64,000 nucleotides of DNA from Lachnospiraceae bacterium (GTDB lineage: Bacteria > Bacillota > Clostridia > Lachnospirales > Lachnospiraceae): contig JAEEXG010000002.1 of NCBI GenBank assembly GCA_016291405.1, forward strand, positions 1 to 64,000. Direction: 5' to 3'. Of this stretch, positions 31,795-41,783 are shown piece by piece; positions within the stretch are counted from its first letter, which is position 1; every line of letters starts with the position of its first letter. Under the pieces are notes generated by a model that saw only the letters and a list, made by a program, of their open reading frames with translations, ran no database searches and had not been told where the DNA came from. Both the position numbers and the translations under genes were made by a program.

Positions 31795-32476
31795 TGGAAT
31801 AAGCCTCCTTAAGACCATTTTTAACCATGTTGTCATATGCATTATGAATATGAACTGTGGCAAGCTTTTCGGCTTCTTTTACATTCTTAGCCTTAATGGC
31901 TTCCATAATCATCTGATGCTCATGGTTTGAAGCAAGGCTTCTTTCAGTGGTAGAAAGAGTTTTCTTTCTTACTCTTTGAACGTATTGATGGAAATCCTTA
32001 AGCAAATGCTCAAGCATCTTTGAATTACATGATTCATATAAAATCTCATGAAATCTTGAATCAAGCTCCGCCATCTGTTCAAAATGGCCGCGCTCTGCAT
32101 GAAACTTTGCAAGATAAATGTTTTCTTCCATTTCTTCAAGGGCACTCTCTGTAATGTGTTCGCAAGCCCAGGCTGCGCACAATCCTTCAAGCTTTGAACG
32201 AATCATGTAAATATCCTTTACATCGTTCATTGAAATACCTGTTACATATGCTCCTTTATTGGGAACAATCTGAATAAGGCCCTCAAGTTCAAGCTGTCTG
32301 AAAGCTTCTCTTACGGGAGTTCTTGAAACACCGAGTTCTTCTCCGATGGCTATTTCTTTAAGCTCATCGTTTTCTTTGTACTTACCCGAAAGAATATCCT
32401 CTCTGATCTTGTTGAAAACACGTCCACGTAAGGAATACTTATCGGTAACTTCCTGCTTTAAGTCGTAGTTTCCCAT
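31787..32476 (-). CDS. GntR family transcriptional regulator, FCD (FadR) subfamily
   Basis: [55 protein letters not shown]; helical FCD C-terminus. Confidence 0.95.
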   Translation of the reverse strand: MGNYDLKQEVTDKYSLRGRVFNKIREDILSGKYKENDELKEIAIGEELGVSRTPVREAFRQLELEGLIQIVPNKGAYVTGISMNDVKDIYMIRSKLEGLCAAWACEHITESALEEMEENIYLAKFHAERGHFEQMAELDSRFHEILYESCNSKMLEHLLKDFHQYVQRVRKKTLSTTERSLASNHEHQMIMEAIKAKNVKEAEKLATVHIHNAYDNMVKNGLKEAYSNE

Positions 32477-33912
32477 ATCTTCTCCAATCCAAGTTTTTTG
32501 GTGTATTTCTTAATAGCCGCATCAAGTTCATCGTCTGTCATAACGGTAACACGGCCGTTTGCGTATTCTTCGTCAACCCATTCCTTAACTGCATGCACAA
32601 GCTCCGAGTTTTTGTCCATGCACTTGTCACCTTTAAGCTTATACTTTGTGTTCATCCAGTGAGCGATTCCCGCTAAACCGGATGTGTTTGAAACCGCACA
32701 AATAACAGGTCTGTTTAAGAATTTATCTGTATCAAAGATGTTATAGATTTCTTCATTCTTAAGTAAACCGTCAGCATGAACACCGGCTCTTGTAACGTTA
32801 AAGTTCTTTCCTACAAAAGGAGTTCTGTCAGGGATATGATATCCGATTTCTTTTTCGTAGTATTCTGCAAGTTCTGTGATAACAGTTGTATCCATGCCGT
32901 TTAAGTCGCCCTTTAACTGAGCATACTCAAATACCATAGCTTCCAAAGGTGTGTTACCTGTTCTTTCACCGATACCAAAAAGCGAAGTGTTAACTGCAGA
33001 ACAGCCATAAAGCCATGCGGTTGTAGAGTTAACAACAGCTTTATAAAAGTCGTTATGGCCATGCCATTCAATAAGTTCATGAGGAACACCTGCATGAGTG
33101 TGGATGGCGTAGATGATACCGGGAACTGATCTTGGAATAACGGCACCGGGATAGTTTACACCGTATCCCATGGTGTCACAAGCACGAATCTTAATGGGAA
33201 TCTTGTATTCATCCATAAGCTTCATAAGTTCCAAGCAAAAAGGAACAACATATCCATAGATATCTGCTCTTGTAATATCTTCCAAATGGCATCTTACAGC
33301 AATGCCTTCTTCAAGGCAATCTCTTACAACAGACAAATAATGTTCAAGAGCCTGCTTACGAGTCATCTTTAATTTAAGGAAAATGTGATAATCCGAACAG
33401 CTTACCAAAATACCTGTTTCTTTCATACCGATTTCTTTGACAAGCTTAAAGTCCTCTTTTGAAGCTCTGATCCAGCTTGTAACTTCAGGGAACTCATATC
33501 CCCTTTCCATACACTTGTAAACCGCATCTCTGTCCTTCTTTGAATAAAGAAAGAACTCACTTGCCTTAATCATTCCGTTGGGGCCGCCAAGTCTGTGAAG
33601 ATAATCATAGATTGTAACAATCTGCTCTGTTGTGTAAGGAGCTCTTGATTGCTGACCGTCACGGAAAGTTGTATCTGTAATCCAAATGTTCTTTGGCATA
33701 TTGTGTGGCACTATTCTGTCATTGAAAGGAATTTTGGGAATTTCAGAATAAGGGAACATATTTCTAAAGACATTGGGCTTTTCAATGTCGTTAAGAATAT
33801 ACATATGTTCTTCTATCTGTAATAGATTATTCTTTTCATTCATGGAAACAGGACGGTTTGTAAATACGTCCATTCCGTCATTTGAGTATAAATCTGAGTT
33901 TTTAGGCGACAT
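32458..33912 (-). CDS. HMGL-like/homocitrate-isopropylmalate synthase family; likely (Re)-citrate synthase
   Basis: WITDTTFRDGQQSRAPYT; HGHNDFYKAV; roughly 70-aa N-terminal extension; operon with GntR and icd; RBS GGAGGGAAAAGATG. Confidence 0.85.
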   Translation of the reverse strand: MSPKNSDLYSNDGMDVFTNRPVSMNEKNNLLQIEEHMYILNDIEKPNVFRNMFPYSEIPKIPFNDRIVPHNMPKNIWITDTTFRDGQQSRAPYTTEQIVTIYDYLHRLGGPNGMIKASEFFLYSKKDRDAVYKCMERGYEFPEVTSWIRASKEDFKLVKEIGMKETGILVSCSDYHIFLKLKMTRKQALEHYLSVVRDCLEEGIAVRCHLEDITRADIYGYVVPFCLELMKLMDEYKIPIKIRACDTMGYGVNYPGAVIPRSVPGIIYAIHTHAGVPHELIEWHGHNDFYKAVVNSTTAWLYGCSAVNTSLFGIGERTGNTPLEAMVFEYAQLKGDLNGMDTTVITELAEYYEKEIGYHIPDRTPFVGKNFNVTRAGVHADGLLKNEEIYNIFDTDKFLNRPVICAVSNTSGLAGIAHWMNTKYKLKGDKCMDKNSELVHAVKEWVDEEYANGRVTVMTDDELDAAIKKYTKKLGLEKIWETTT

Positions 33913-33947
33913 CTTTTCCCTCCATGATAAATTGTATCTTGTGTACG

Positions 33948-33976
33948 ATTGTATACAATGATGCAATCAATGTCAA
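33948..33976 (-). promoter_or_regulatory. Sigma-A promoter with overlapping GntR-type palindrome ATTGTATACAAT (33948-33959)
   Basis: Minus strand TTGACA-17 nt-TACAAT; the 12-bp perfect palindrome contains the -10. Confidence 0.82.
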
Positions 33977-34036
33977 GTATAATAACCACACAAAAACGCA
34001 GAATATACACTAAAAATAAGTAAATATGCATAAAAG

Positions 34037-34067
34037 AACCGGATCCGACACAAAGCCAAATCCGGTT
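34037..34067 (-). terminator. Hairpin terminator downstream of BspA-like gene
   Basis: AACCGGAT...ATCCGGTT stem followed on the minus strand by a T-rich tract. Confidence 0.7.
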
Positions 34068-34092
34068 GAATTTATGAAACTAAAAAATACAA

Positions 34093-36909
34093 TCAAGCAG
34101 TAACTCGCTCTTCTTTACCCTTTATAAGTAACAAAACTGAGCCAAAGGCTAAAAGGCCAATCATCAAAAACCACTTGGGATGCATTAATTCGCCTGTATC
34201 AGGTGATGCATCAAGCGCATATTTAGATACTGCTGTTGAATTAAATGAATAAAGGCCGTAGGTTCCTGTATGTGAAATATCAAAACTTACCATTAACTTT
34301 GAGCCATCAGAATTTACTTCATAAGGGAAATCTTCAAGCTGCCCATCTTCGTCCATGCTTATAACATGAAGATTTGATGTGGGCACATTTGAAGGAAGCT
34401 CAATCGACACCTTTGCAGACTCAAGTCCAAGCTTTGAAACCAATACATTTGAACTATCTTCTTTAAGAGAAATATCAAATGTAGTAAAGTTTGCAGGTAC
34501 ATTTTCCGCATAAATTCTCTTATATGCGTCCACAAGCTTAGAATTTGCCGTATCGTCCTTTACTATGTTTAAAGTATATGTATCCTTATTTCCGGTAAAA
34601 GAAACCTTAGGCACATCTTCTTCGCTTATTGTTTCAAAATATGCTCCGTTTCTTGCCATTGAAAGGACTGAATCAAGTTCGTCTTCAAGGAAATTATACC
34701 CTTTACCAAATACATACATTGTGGAAGGAACGCTGAAGGTCTCTGCTTCTTCCTTTGTAAGAGTGCAATCAATTATCTTAAGGGTTCCGTTAAAGTATTC
34801 ATTATTAGGTTCTGAAATTACACAAATAAGACCACTAAAACCTGACTTGTTTCTGTCAAGTACACTATCTACTCTGTTTACATCAGCGGAGTTTACGATA
34901 GCTACCTTTACTCCTGAAAATACATCGCTTCTGTAATCTGAGTTTGAAAGGCGGCTTGTTGTATCTGTATAAGAAACCTTTGGAAGTTCATTTCCCATAA
35001 ACACAACACTCTTATACTCATCCTTTAAAGAAGTGCCGTCTAAATCATAAGCATCAAGGCCCACTTCTTTAACAGAATCAGTAATTCTTATTGTATTTAA
35101 AGGGCATCCCCAAAAGGCTCTGTCTTCAATAGTTTTAACATTGCTTCCGCCTGTGACGCTTCTTAAATTCTTACAGTTATAAAAAGCACCCTCTCTTATT
35201 ATTTCCAAAGAGTCAGGCAATGATATTTCCATAAGCCTGCTTATATCTTTAAAACATTCGGGTCCGATTTGCTTTACACCCTCCGGAATAGTTACGGAAG
35301 TATTAAGACCGTTGTAAGCTACCAATATTCCGTCTCCCATAATAAGGAACTCAGAACTTCCGTATAACTTCCAGTTATCCATCATCCTGGTTTTAGCAAA
35401 AGCATAGGCTTCTATTTCTTTAACGCTTGAAGGCACCATAATTGTGGCTAAATCATCACAGTGATAGAAAGCACCCATACCTATGTGTGTAACACCGTTA
35501 GGAATTTCAATGCTTGTAAGGGCAGATCTCGCAAATGCAAAATCCCCGATGGATGTAATGTTATTGTCAATTGTATATTCTTTTAAATTTGTATCTCCGT
35601 AAAAGGCTTTTCCCGCAATGTGATCATCCACAACCGCAAACTTAGGTAATGATAAGCCTTTTCCGTTTGTCTCAGTTTGGAGAACAGCTTCAAGCTCTTC
35701 TGCTTTTTCACGTTCAGCTTTATCGGTTCCCTTTACGGTCATTTTGGAATTATCGATAATAAAATATGCATGTCTTCCGGCTATTATTGTTTCACCGATT
35801 AAGCCTTCAATAGGCTTTCTGTTTTGAGAATTAATATCAATAATCTTGTTTCCGGAAGCATCCGTTAAGCCTGAATTATCCTCTGTATCAATAATGTTTA
35901 CCATTGAATTATCAAAGGTTTTAAACCACTCAGAAGCATAGCTTCCTTCGGGAGCATTAATCTTAAGCTTAGAGCAACCATGGAAAGCAGTATCATGAAT
36001 AAATTCTACGGAAACAGGAATTTCAACATTTTCTAAGTTTATACAATACTCAAAAGCTTTAACATCAATAGATGTAACGGAATAAGGAATCTTAATAGAT
36101 GTAAGTCCGTTACAATATGAAAATGCAAAAGCGGGAATTTCTGTTAAATTAGGCGATAAATTAATTGATTCAATGTTTTTACAACCATAAAGCGCATAAG
36201 GCATTATGTTAGTAACGGTTGAAGGCATATCATAGGTTGTAACAGTCACTAAATCTTTAGACTTATCGCTTCTTTTTTTCTTTGCTCCCTGAAGCACTTC
36301 GTAAAGTGTTTCTTTATTCTTATCGTATATAGCTCCGTCAACGCAGACAAAGTAATCATTGTAAATAGGGATATCAGTTCCTGATATGGTATTTGGAGTT
36401 TCAATGACATTTCCTGAAGCGTCCTTTGGAGGCTCATAATCGCTTCCCGAAACGGTTACCGTTGATAAATTGGGACAGCCTGTAAACACACCGCTGCCAA
36501 GTCTATATACAGAAGTTCCGATTGTCACATCCGATAAGCTTGTACAATTACAAAACGCAGCAGAACCTATTTCTGTTACCCTGTTTGGAATCACTACTTT
36601 TTTAAGACTGTTACAGCCCGAAAATGCAGCATAAGAAATCTTCTCAAGGTCTTTTGGAAGAGTAAGATTAACCATGTATGAATTATTTGCAAAGGCTTCA
36701 TCTGCAATAACTTTTACAGAATCGGGAACAGACACGGTTTCTGCCGTGCCTGTATACCTGATTAATGTTGTGCCGCTTAGCTGAAAGTCTGATAATTTTG
36801 ACTTTGAATCATCTTCCGCTACGGATTCACCGGTAGGGATCATCGCAACGATAAGTGATAGCAAAATCAAAATTACTCCAAATATTTTTCTTGATTTTCT
36901 TCTTGTCAT
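34093..36909 (-). CDS. BspA-like leucine-rich repeat (LRR_5) surface protein with SPDTG sortase signal
   Basis: Signal peptide; repeats such as TEIGSAAFCNCTSLSDVTIG; C-terminal SPDTGELMHPKWFLMIGLLAFGSVLLLIKGKEE. Confidence 0.9.
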   Translation of the reverse strand: MTRRKSRKIFGVILILLSLIVAMIPTGESVAEDDSKSKLSDFQLSGTTLIRYTGTAETVSVPDSVKVIADEAFANNSYMVNLTLPKDLEKISYAAFSGCNSLKKVVIPNRVTEIGSAAFCNCTSLSDVTIGTSVYRLGSGVFTGCPNLSTVTVSGSDYEPPKDASGNVIETPNTISGTDIPIYNDYFVCVDGAIYDKNKETLYEVLQGAKKKRSDKSKDLVTVTTYDMPSTVTNIMPYALYGCKNIESINLSPNLTEIPAFAFSYCNGLTSIKIPYSVTSIDVKAFEYCINLENVEIPVSVEFIHDTAFHGCSKLKINAPEGSYASEWFKTFDNSMVNIIDTEDNSGLTDASGNKIIDINSQNRKPIEGLIGETIIAGRHAYFIIDNSKMTVKGTDKAEREKAEELEAVLQTETNGKGLSLPKFAVVDDHIAGKAFYGDTNLKEYTIDNNITSIGDFAFARSALTSIEIPNGVTHIGMGAFYHCDDLATIMVPSSVKEIEAYAFAKTRMMDNWKLYGSSEFLIMGDGILVAYNGLNTSVTIPEGVKQIGPECFKDISRLMEISLPDSLEIIREGAFYNCKNLRSVTGGSNVKTIEDRAFWGCPLNTIRITDSVKEVGLDAYDLDGTSLKDEYKSVVFMGNELPKVSYTDTTSRLSNSDYRSDVFSGVKVAIVNSADVNRVDSVLDRNKSGFSGLICVISEPNNEYFNGTLKIIDCTLTKEEAETFSVPSTMYVFGKGYNFLEDELDSVLSMARNGAYFETISEEDVPKVSFTGNKDTYTLNIVKDDTANSKLVDAYKRIYAENVPANFTTFDISLKEDSSNVLVSKLGLESAKVSIELPSNVPTSNLHVISMDEDGQLEDFPYEVNSDGSKLMVSFDISHTGTYGLYSFNSTAVSKYALDASPDTGELMHPKWFLMIGLLAFGSVLLLIKGKEERVTA

Positions 36910-36919
36910 CTTTTTACCG

Positions 36920-39900
36920 TTAAGCTATCCTTCCGGTTACAGTTCTTTTATCTTTTACAAAGAATAACGCAATACTAAGTGCCGCAAGACCTGCCACCAA
37001 GAACCACTTAGGCTGAATATCGCCGGTCTTAGGGCTTATGTCTGAAACGCCGTTAGCTGTAAGGTTACCTGTATCTACATAAATCGTATAAGGTGAGAAG
37101 TGCGTACATGTAAATGTGATACAAGGAACACCGTCAATAGTGGTAAATTTAGGGCTTAACTTATCAAGCTTTTCATTTACAACACCTGCAGCCTTATTGT
37201 TACCTGCATACTGAGTAAGTACATCGGGAATAGGAAGTGTAAGTGTAACGCTTAAGCCTGAATAATTGGTAATTTTGTTAGTACCTGTTGCATCATAAAG
37301 CGAAATATCCATTGCACTGTATCTGATTCCGTCAAGGCTTCCGTACTCATTTGTCAAAGCCTTTTCTACAGCTGCTGTAGCTGCAGCACTTTCAGATATT
37401 CTGATTACGTAGTTATCGCTAGATCCTGTAACCTGCGCTGATGCAAGGTCTGTATTTGAAATACCGGACTTAGAAATGATAATGGTATTTCCGCCCTTAT
37501 TTCTGTTGTTGTTATTATTGTTATTACCTGATACGGAACCGCTTCCCGATGTGTTCGAAGGAGAAGCCTTTTTAAATGTAGCCGTAACGCTTGCTTCATG
37601 TGCAGGCATCTTAAGTGTTGTAGCAGCAACATTTACACTTGCAATACCTAAGTCGTTTGTAGCAGGTACCCACTTATCAAATACCTGTCCTGCAGGAGGA
37701 TTTGTACATGTAATAATAACTGTAGCGCCTTCTGCATAGGAACCTGAACCGTTACCGTTTGTTACGGTAAGGGTGTAAAACTTAGTGTTGTTTCCGCTTG
37801 TAGAATCGCCTGTACCACTTCCGCTACCGCTTCCGGAACCGCTTCCTGAGCCATTACCGCTTCCGTTGTTTCCGCTAACATCTGAACCTGAATCAGCAAC
37901 ATATGTAGCAATTACAATCGTATCTGTGTCAATGTTCTTAAGGTCTCTGTTCCATCCGTTAAACTTATAACCGGGGCGATCGGGAACATCAGGAATGCTC
38001 TCAAGCGGAACGCTCTTTCCTTTTTCAACAAAAACAGTTGTGCCAAGAGGCTTTCCATCGAAATTAAAGAAGTTAACCTTAACTTTATCATCCAATGTAG
38101 TGTTTACATTGGCGTCTATATCTTTACCTGCCTTATAAGCTGCTGAATCCTTGTATGAAATAATAGATTTATTACTTACATAGTCATATTCATCAGTCGG
38201 AGACAAAGTTCCGAAAGCATCATTAGGTAAGTAAAATTCTTTCGCATAAACAGCAACCTTGATACCTTCCATACAACCTGCAAAAGCGTTATGTCCTACA
38301 GCCGCAATATTGTCGGGAAGAATAACCTGATTCAATTGGTCACAATCCATGAAGCATTCATCAGGAATTTCTTTTAACTGTGTAGCTCCGGTTAAATCAA
38401 TTTCTGTAATAGTATCACAGTTTCTGAATGCACCCGGTTTAATATTAGAAACATCCTTAAGTTTTGAATCTTGTTCGTTAACAACTATATTAGATTCTCC
38501 AACCAAAGAACCACGCGAAGACAATACTTCTTCAATCGTGTAACTTCCATCAGGATTTGTTGAGTATATAATACCGTTCTCACAAACAAAATCGTTTGTT
38601 TCACTTGATATTCCGGTAAGTTTAGGACAGCCTGCAAATGGTGCATTTCCAAGATCCTTCAGTTTTTTACCAAGGCCTACATTTTCAAGTTGTTCACAAC
38701 TGTTGAATGCATTATCGGGAAGATACTCAACCGTATGCATTTTAACAGACATAATACGGTCATTACCTTCATACTCTTTTTCTCTGGGATCTCTTTCACC
38801 GTTAACGGGAGGATACTCTCTCCTTACATTGCTTCCAAGATCTTCTCCATAATAACCATTAAACAATCCGTTCAAATTATACGTAGTATAATAAGGTAAT
38901 CCAAGACAGTACTGTGAAACTGTACCTGAATTGGAGGTGCTCTTATCTACTCCTTCGCCAAGTTTTGATGTATTGGTTAGGAATCCCTTGGAATCAATAG
39001 ATTCGATTCCTGATGGAATCTCAACATTGAGAGCCGCCTTAACCAAATCTTCTTCATACTTCGATAACGAGTAGGAATGAAGCACTGCTCCCGTAACAGA
39101 ATCAAGTACCTCTTTTTTACCACCTTGTACCATTTCAAATCTATGAGTAAGTGAATTATCCAATTCTATCAAGCCTAAATCAGAATCACTTACCGTTACT
39201 TTTGAATTAGCAGTATTGGTTATTGTATTAATCTGATCATAATGAAGATAATCAACCAAAGTTGCCAATCCATTTCTGTTATCAACAATAACAGTTTGAT
39301 ATGTAGGATATCCTGTTTGATAACATACTCTGACACCCTCTGTAGGATTAACGTAATTCTCTACATCCGTTGCCCACACAAAAGGACCATAGCTTTCATC
39401 GATATCACCCTGAATAATAAGTTTATCGGCTCCGGTACTAAAAGCATTCTCTCCTATATTTTCACGAGGAAATGATGAGTAACCACCTGCAGGGGTTGCA
39501 AATGAAATCTTTTCAATCTTATTACATCCCTGGAATGCAGAAGCCCCAATTTTGGTAACAGAATTACCTATTTCTACAGTCTTAAGTTTTTTATAGTCTT
39601 TAAAAGCGCTGGGAGCAATCTCAGTAATTGTGTTATCTGCGATTATAAGTTCAGTCATATGATCCCTTAAGGTATCATTATTAAAGCAATTAGATGCTAT
39701 GGCATTTACTTTTGTTTCTCCTACAGTTTCAGGTATTCTCATAACAATATCTGTAGGAGTCATGGACGGATCAAATTGTACTGACTGAAGGGTACCATTA
39801 TCATCTACAACAAGGATGTATGTTCCATCACTTATTTCAAAATGCTCTTTTCCACCGGACATATAAACATAAGGAACCTGTCTTGCTCCGGCACTAAGAT

Positions 39901-41761
39901 CAGTACCATTACTAAGCTTACCCCATGTACTTATTCTGGGCAAAGCTGTTCCGTTTGCCGCATTCTTCTCAGGACCTTTTACAAAGAAATTAGGATTGGT
40001 TATAGTTGAGAAAATGGTTGGCTTCAATTTAAAGTCAACATATCCTGCTGAACCCATTCCGTCATCGGGGAATTCTAATACCCCTAAGTTAACGCAATTC
40101 CATACTAAATGCTCAGGAATTGGAGCAGCCGGTGACTGATTACGTCCATAGTTGGTAGGCATGGTCAAAGAAACCATATTTCCACGACCTGCAAACATAA
40201 AATCACCAAATGTGGACAGATTATCCGGCAACTTTACATCGGCCCATCCACCTGTAGCTCCTCGTTTACATGCAAAACAAGCATCTCCTATTATCGTTAT
40301 TGAATCAGAGAAAGATGCTGAATCCAAAGCAATACTGTTATAAAATGCAAATCCGGCGATTTCTGCATTTGGTTGTGCAACCTGAGATAAATCAAGTCGT
40401 CTTAAATGATCACATTCCGCAAATGCGCCGGGACCTATTTTCTGTATAGTGTTAGGAAACTCCAGGCTGCCAAGGGCACCACAACCTTGGAAGGCTTCTG
40501 TTCCAATAACACTGGTTTTAGATCCGAATGCTATATTTGCAAGCTTGGTACAATTTTTAAAAGCTCTGTTACCAATCTGGGAAATGTTTGAGAACTCAAT
40601 CTCTCTAATGAATGAATTTTCAAATGCCTCATCACCGATAAGCGCAATATCACCTGATAAGCGCATTCTTTCTACACCATTAACATCTTTGAACGCTTGA
40701 TCACCTATAGCCAAGATTTTTCTGTTACCTTTGACATAAAAACCTAATGTATCATTAGGAGATGAATTACCGGTCAAAAAGCCTTCATTAGGCTCTCCTT
40801 TTGCCAGATAAATTCCGGGTGTTGCCAAACCGGGGCCGGGATCGGGAACAGTAAAGTCATAGGCATATTGAAGTTCATAACCCTTTAAGTTCAAAGTAGA
40901 ATTATTATAATTCTTATTAACTTCACAGAAATATGTACGTTTAGGCTGATTATCATTATTTGTCGGGAGGTCGCTTACATAAACCACAAGTGGTTCAATC
41001 GCACCGGGATGTGTTTGCTGATTATTCGGAGGATTACCATTCGAACCATTTGTTACCCATCTCTCATACTCCTCATATTGACTTACTTTATCCTGCCATG
41101 CCAAATAATCCTGTTTATAGTTATCATAATTAACAGGGAAATACTTCTTGATAAAATACTCGTCACTTCCATCAACTATAGAGTTTGCAAACGAGTTCAT
41201 TGTATATCGATTCTTATATGTATAACCGCCTACAGTTATTTCACTCGCATTTGCTGTCTTACCTGCATCAAAGGCATCATAGAATTCTTTGTATTCAGCC
41301 TCAGTTACAGTTACATACTCAATCGGTAAATAAGCATTAACTTCCAACAAATCAACCGTATAAGTCGAGTTATATGCACAAATTACACCCTGAGTAGATC
41401 CTTGATAAGTCTGATCATACGCAAGAAACTGCCAACTGTATTCATACTTTCCTTCAGGATTACGACGAGTAGAATATGTTCTATAAACTTGAGAAGGAGA
41501 AAGTGTATTAGTCGGTTTATACTTTCCTAAATCGGCTCCGCCAAGATTTAATGTAATATCATCCGACCCATCATCACTAACCCCATAGCCATATTCCAAT
41601 GCGGTGATTTGAGCGGCAGGTATTTGAGTATAACCTTCGGTAGGTTTTGCGGGAACAAGTGCCACGATAATAGCACTTACCATGCAAAGAGCCGATACAG
41701 TTCTCCTTATGGTTTTCTTTACTCTCCTGGGTAATTTCTTTTTAGTCTTCAATACTCCCAT
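36920..41761 (-). CDS. Large BspA-like LRR_5 surface protein with InlB B-repeat-like modules and SPKTG sortase signal
   Basis: RRTVSALCMVSAIIVALVPAKP signal; LRR repeats; PDRPGYKFNGWNRDL module; GSGSGSG linker; SPKTGDIQPKWFLVAGLAALSIALFFVKDKR. Confidence 0.9.
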   Translation of the reverse strand: MGVLKTKKKLPRRVKKTIRRTVSALCMVSAIIVALVPAKPTEGYTQIPAAQITALEYGYGVSDDGSDDITLNLGGADLGKYKPTNTLSPSQVYRTYSTRRNPEGKYEYSWQFLAYDQTYQGSTQGVICAYNSTYTVDLLEVNAYLPIEYVTVTEAEYKEFYDAFDAGKTANASEITVGGYTYKNRYTMNSFANSIVDGSDEYFIKKYFPVNYDNYKQDYLAWQDKVSQYEEYERWVTNGSNGNPPNNQQTHPGAIEPLVVYVSDLPTNNDNQPKRTYFCEVNKNYNNSTLNLKGYELQYAYDFTVPDPGPGLATPGIYLAKGEPNEGFLTGNSSPNDTLGFYVKGNRKILAIGDQAFKDVNGVERMRLSGDIALIGDEAFENSFIREIEFSNISQIGNRAFKNCTKLANIAFGSKTSVIGTEAFQGCGALGSLEFPNTIQKIGPGAFAECDHLRRLDLSQVAQPNAEIAGFAFYNSIALDSASFSDSITIIGDACFACKRGATGGWADVKLPDNLSTFGDFMFAGRGNMVSLTMPTNYGRNQSPAAPIPEHLVWNCVNLGVLEFPDDGMGSAGYVDFKLKPTIFSTITNPNFFVKGPEKNAANGTALPRISTWGKLSNGTDLSAGARQVPYVYMSGGKEHFEISDGTYILVVDDNGTLQSVQFDPSMTPTDIVMRIPETVGETKVNAIASNCFNNDTLRDHMTELIIADNTITEIAPSAFKDYKKLKTVEIGNSVTKIGASAFQGCNKIEKISFATPAGGYSSFPRENIGENAFSTGADKLIIQGDIDESYGPFVWATDVENYVNPTEGVRVCYQTGYPTYQTVIVDNRNGLATLVDYLHYDQINTITNTANSKVTVSDSDLGLIELDNSLTHRFEMVQGGKKEVLDSVTGAVLHSYSLSKYEEDLVKAALNVEIPSGIESIDSKGFLTNTSKLGEGVDKSTSNSGTVSQYCLGLPYYTTYNLNGLFNGYYGEDLGSNVRREYPPVNGERDPREKEYEGNDRIMSVKMHTVEYLPDNAFNSCEQLENVGLGKKLKDLGNAPFAGCPKLTGISSETNDFVCENGIIYSTNPDGSYTIEEVLSSRGSLVGESNIVVNEQDSKLKDVSNIKPGAFRNCDTITEIDLTGATQLKEIPDECFMDCDQLNQVILPDNIAAVGHNAFAGCMEGIKVAVYAKEFYLPNDAFGTLSPTDEYDYVSNKSIISYKDSAAYKAGKDIDANVNTTLDDKVKVNFFNFDGKPLGTTVFVEKGKSVPLESIPDVPDRPGYKFNGWNRDLKNIDTDTIVIATYVADSGSDVSGNNGSGNGSGSGSGSGSGSGTGDSTSGNNTKFYTLTVTNGNGSGSYAEGATVIITCTNPPAGQVFDKWVPATNDLGIASVNVAATTLKMPAHEASVTATFKKASPSNTSGSGSVSGNNNNNNNRNKGGNTIIISKSGISNTDLASAQVTGSSDNYVIRISESAAATAAVEKALTNEYGSLDGIRYSAMDISLYDATGTNKITNYSGLSVTLTLPIPDVLTQYAGNNKAAGVVNEKLDKLSPKFTTIDGVPCITFTCTHFSPYTIYVDTGNLTANGVSDISPKTGDIQPKWFLVAGLAALSIALFFVKDKRTVTGRIA

Positions 41762-41783
41762 TTTTTTCTCCTTTGACTTACGC

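Noticed and set aside
37476-37970. Repetitive Leu/Pro-rich plus-strand ORFs and GS/N-rich DNA repeats, checked as possible CRISPR or minisatellite
   Set aside because: They are the reverse complement of Gly-Ser and Asn linkers in the large LRR protein; no regular spacer-repeat structure
34093-41761. Repeated sequence in the LRR genes as a possible mobile or recombination element
   Set aside because: Periodicity is at protein level (LRR_5 repeats) with divergent DNA; no terminal inverted repeats or transposase
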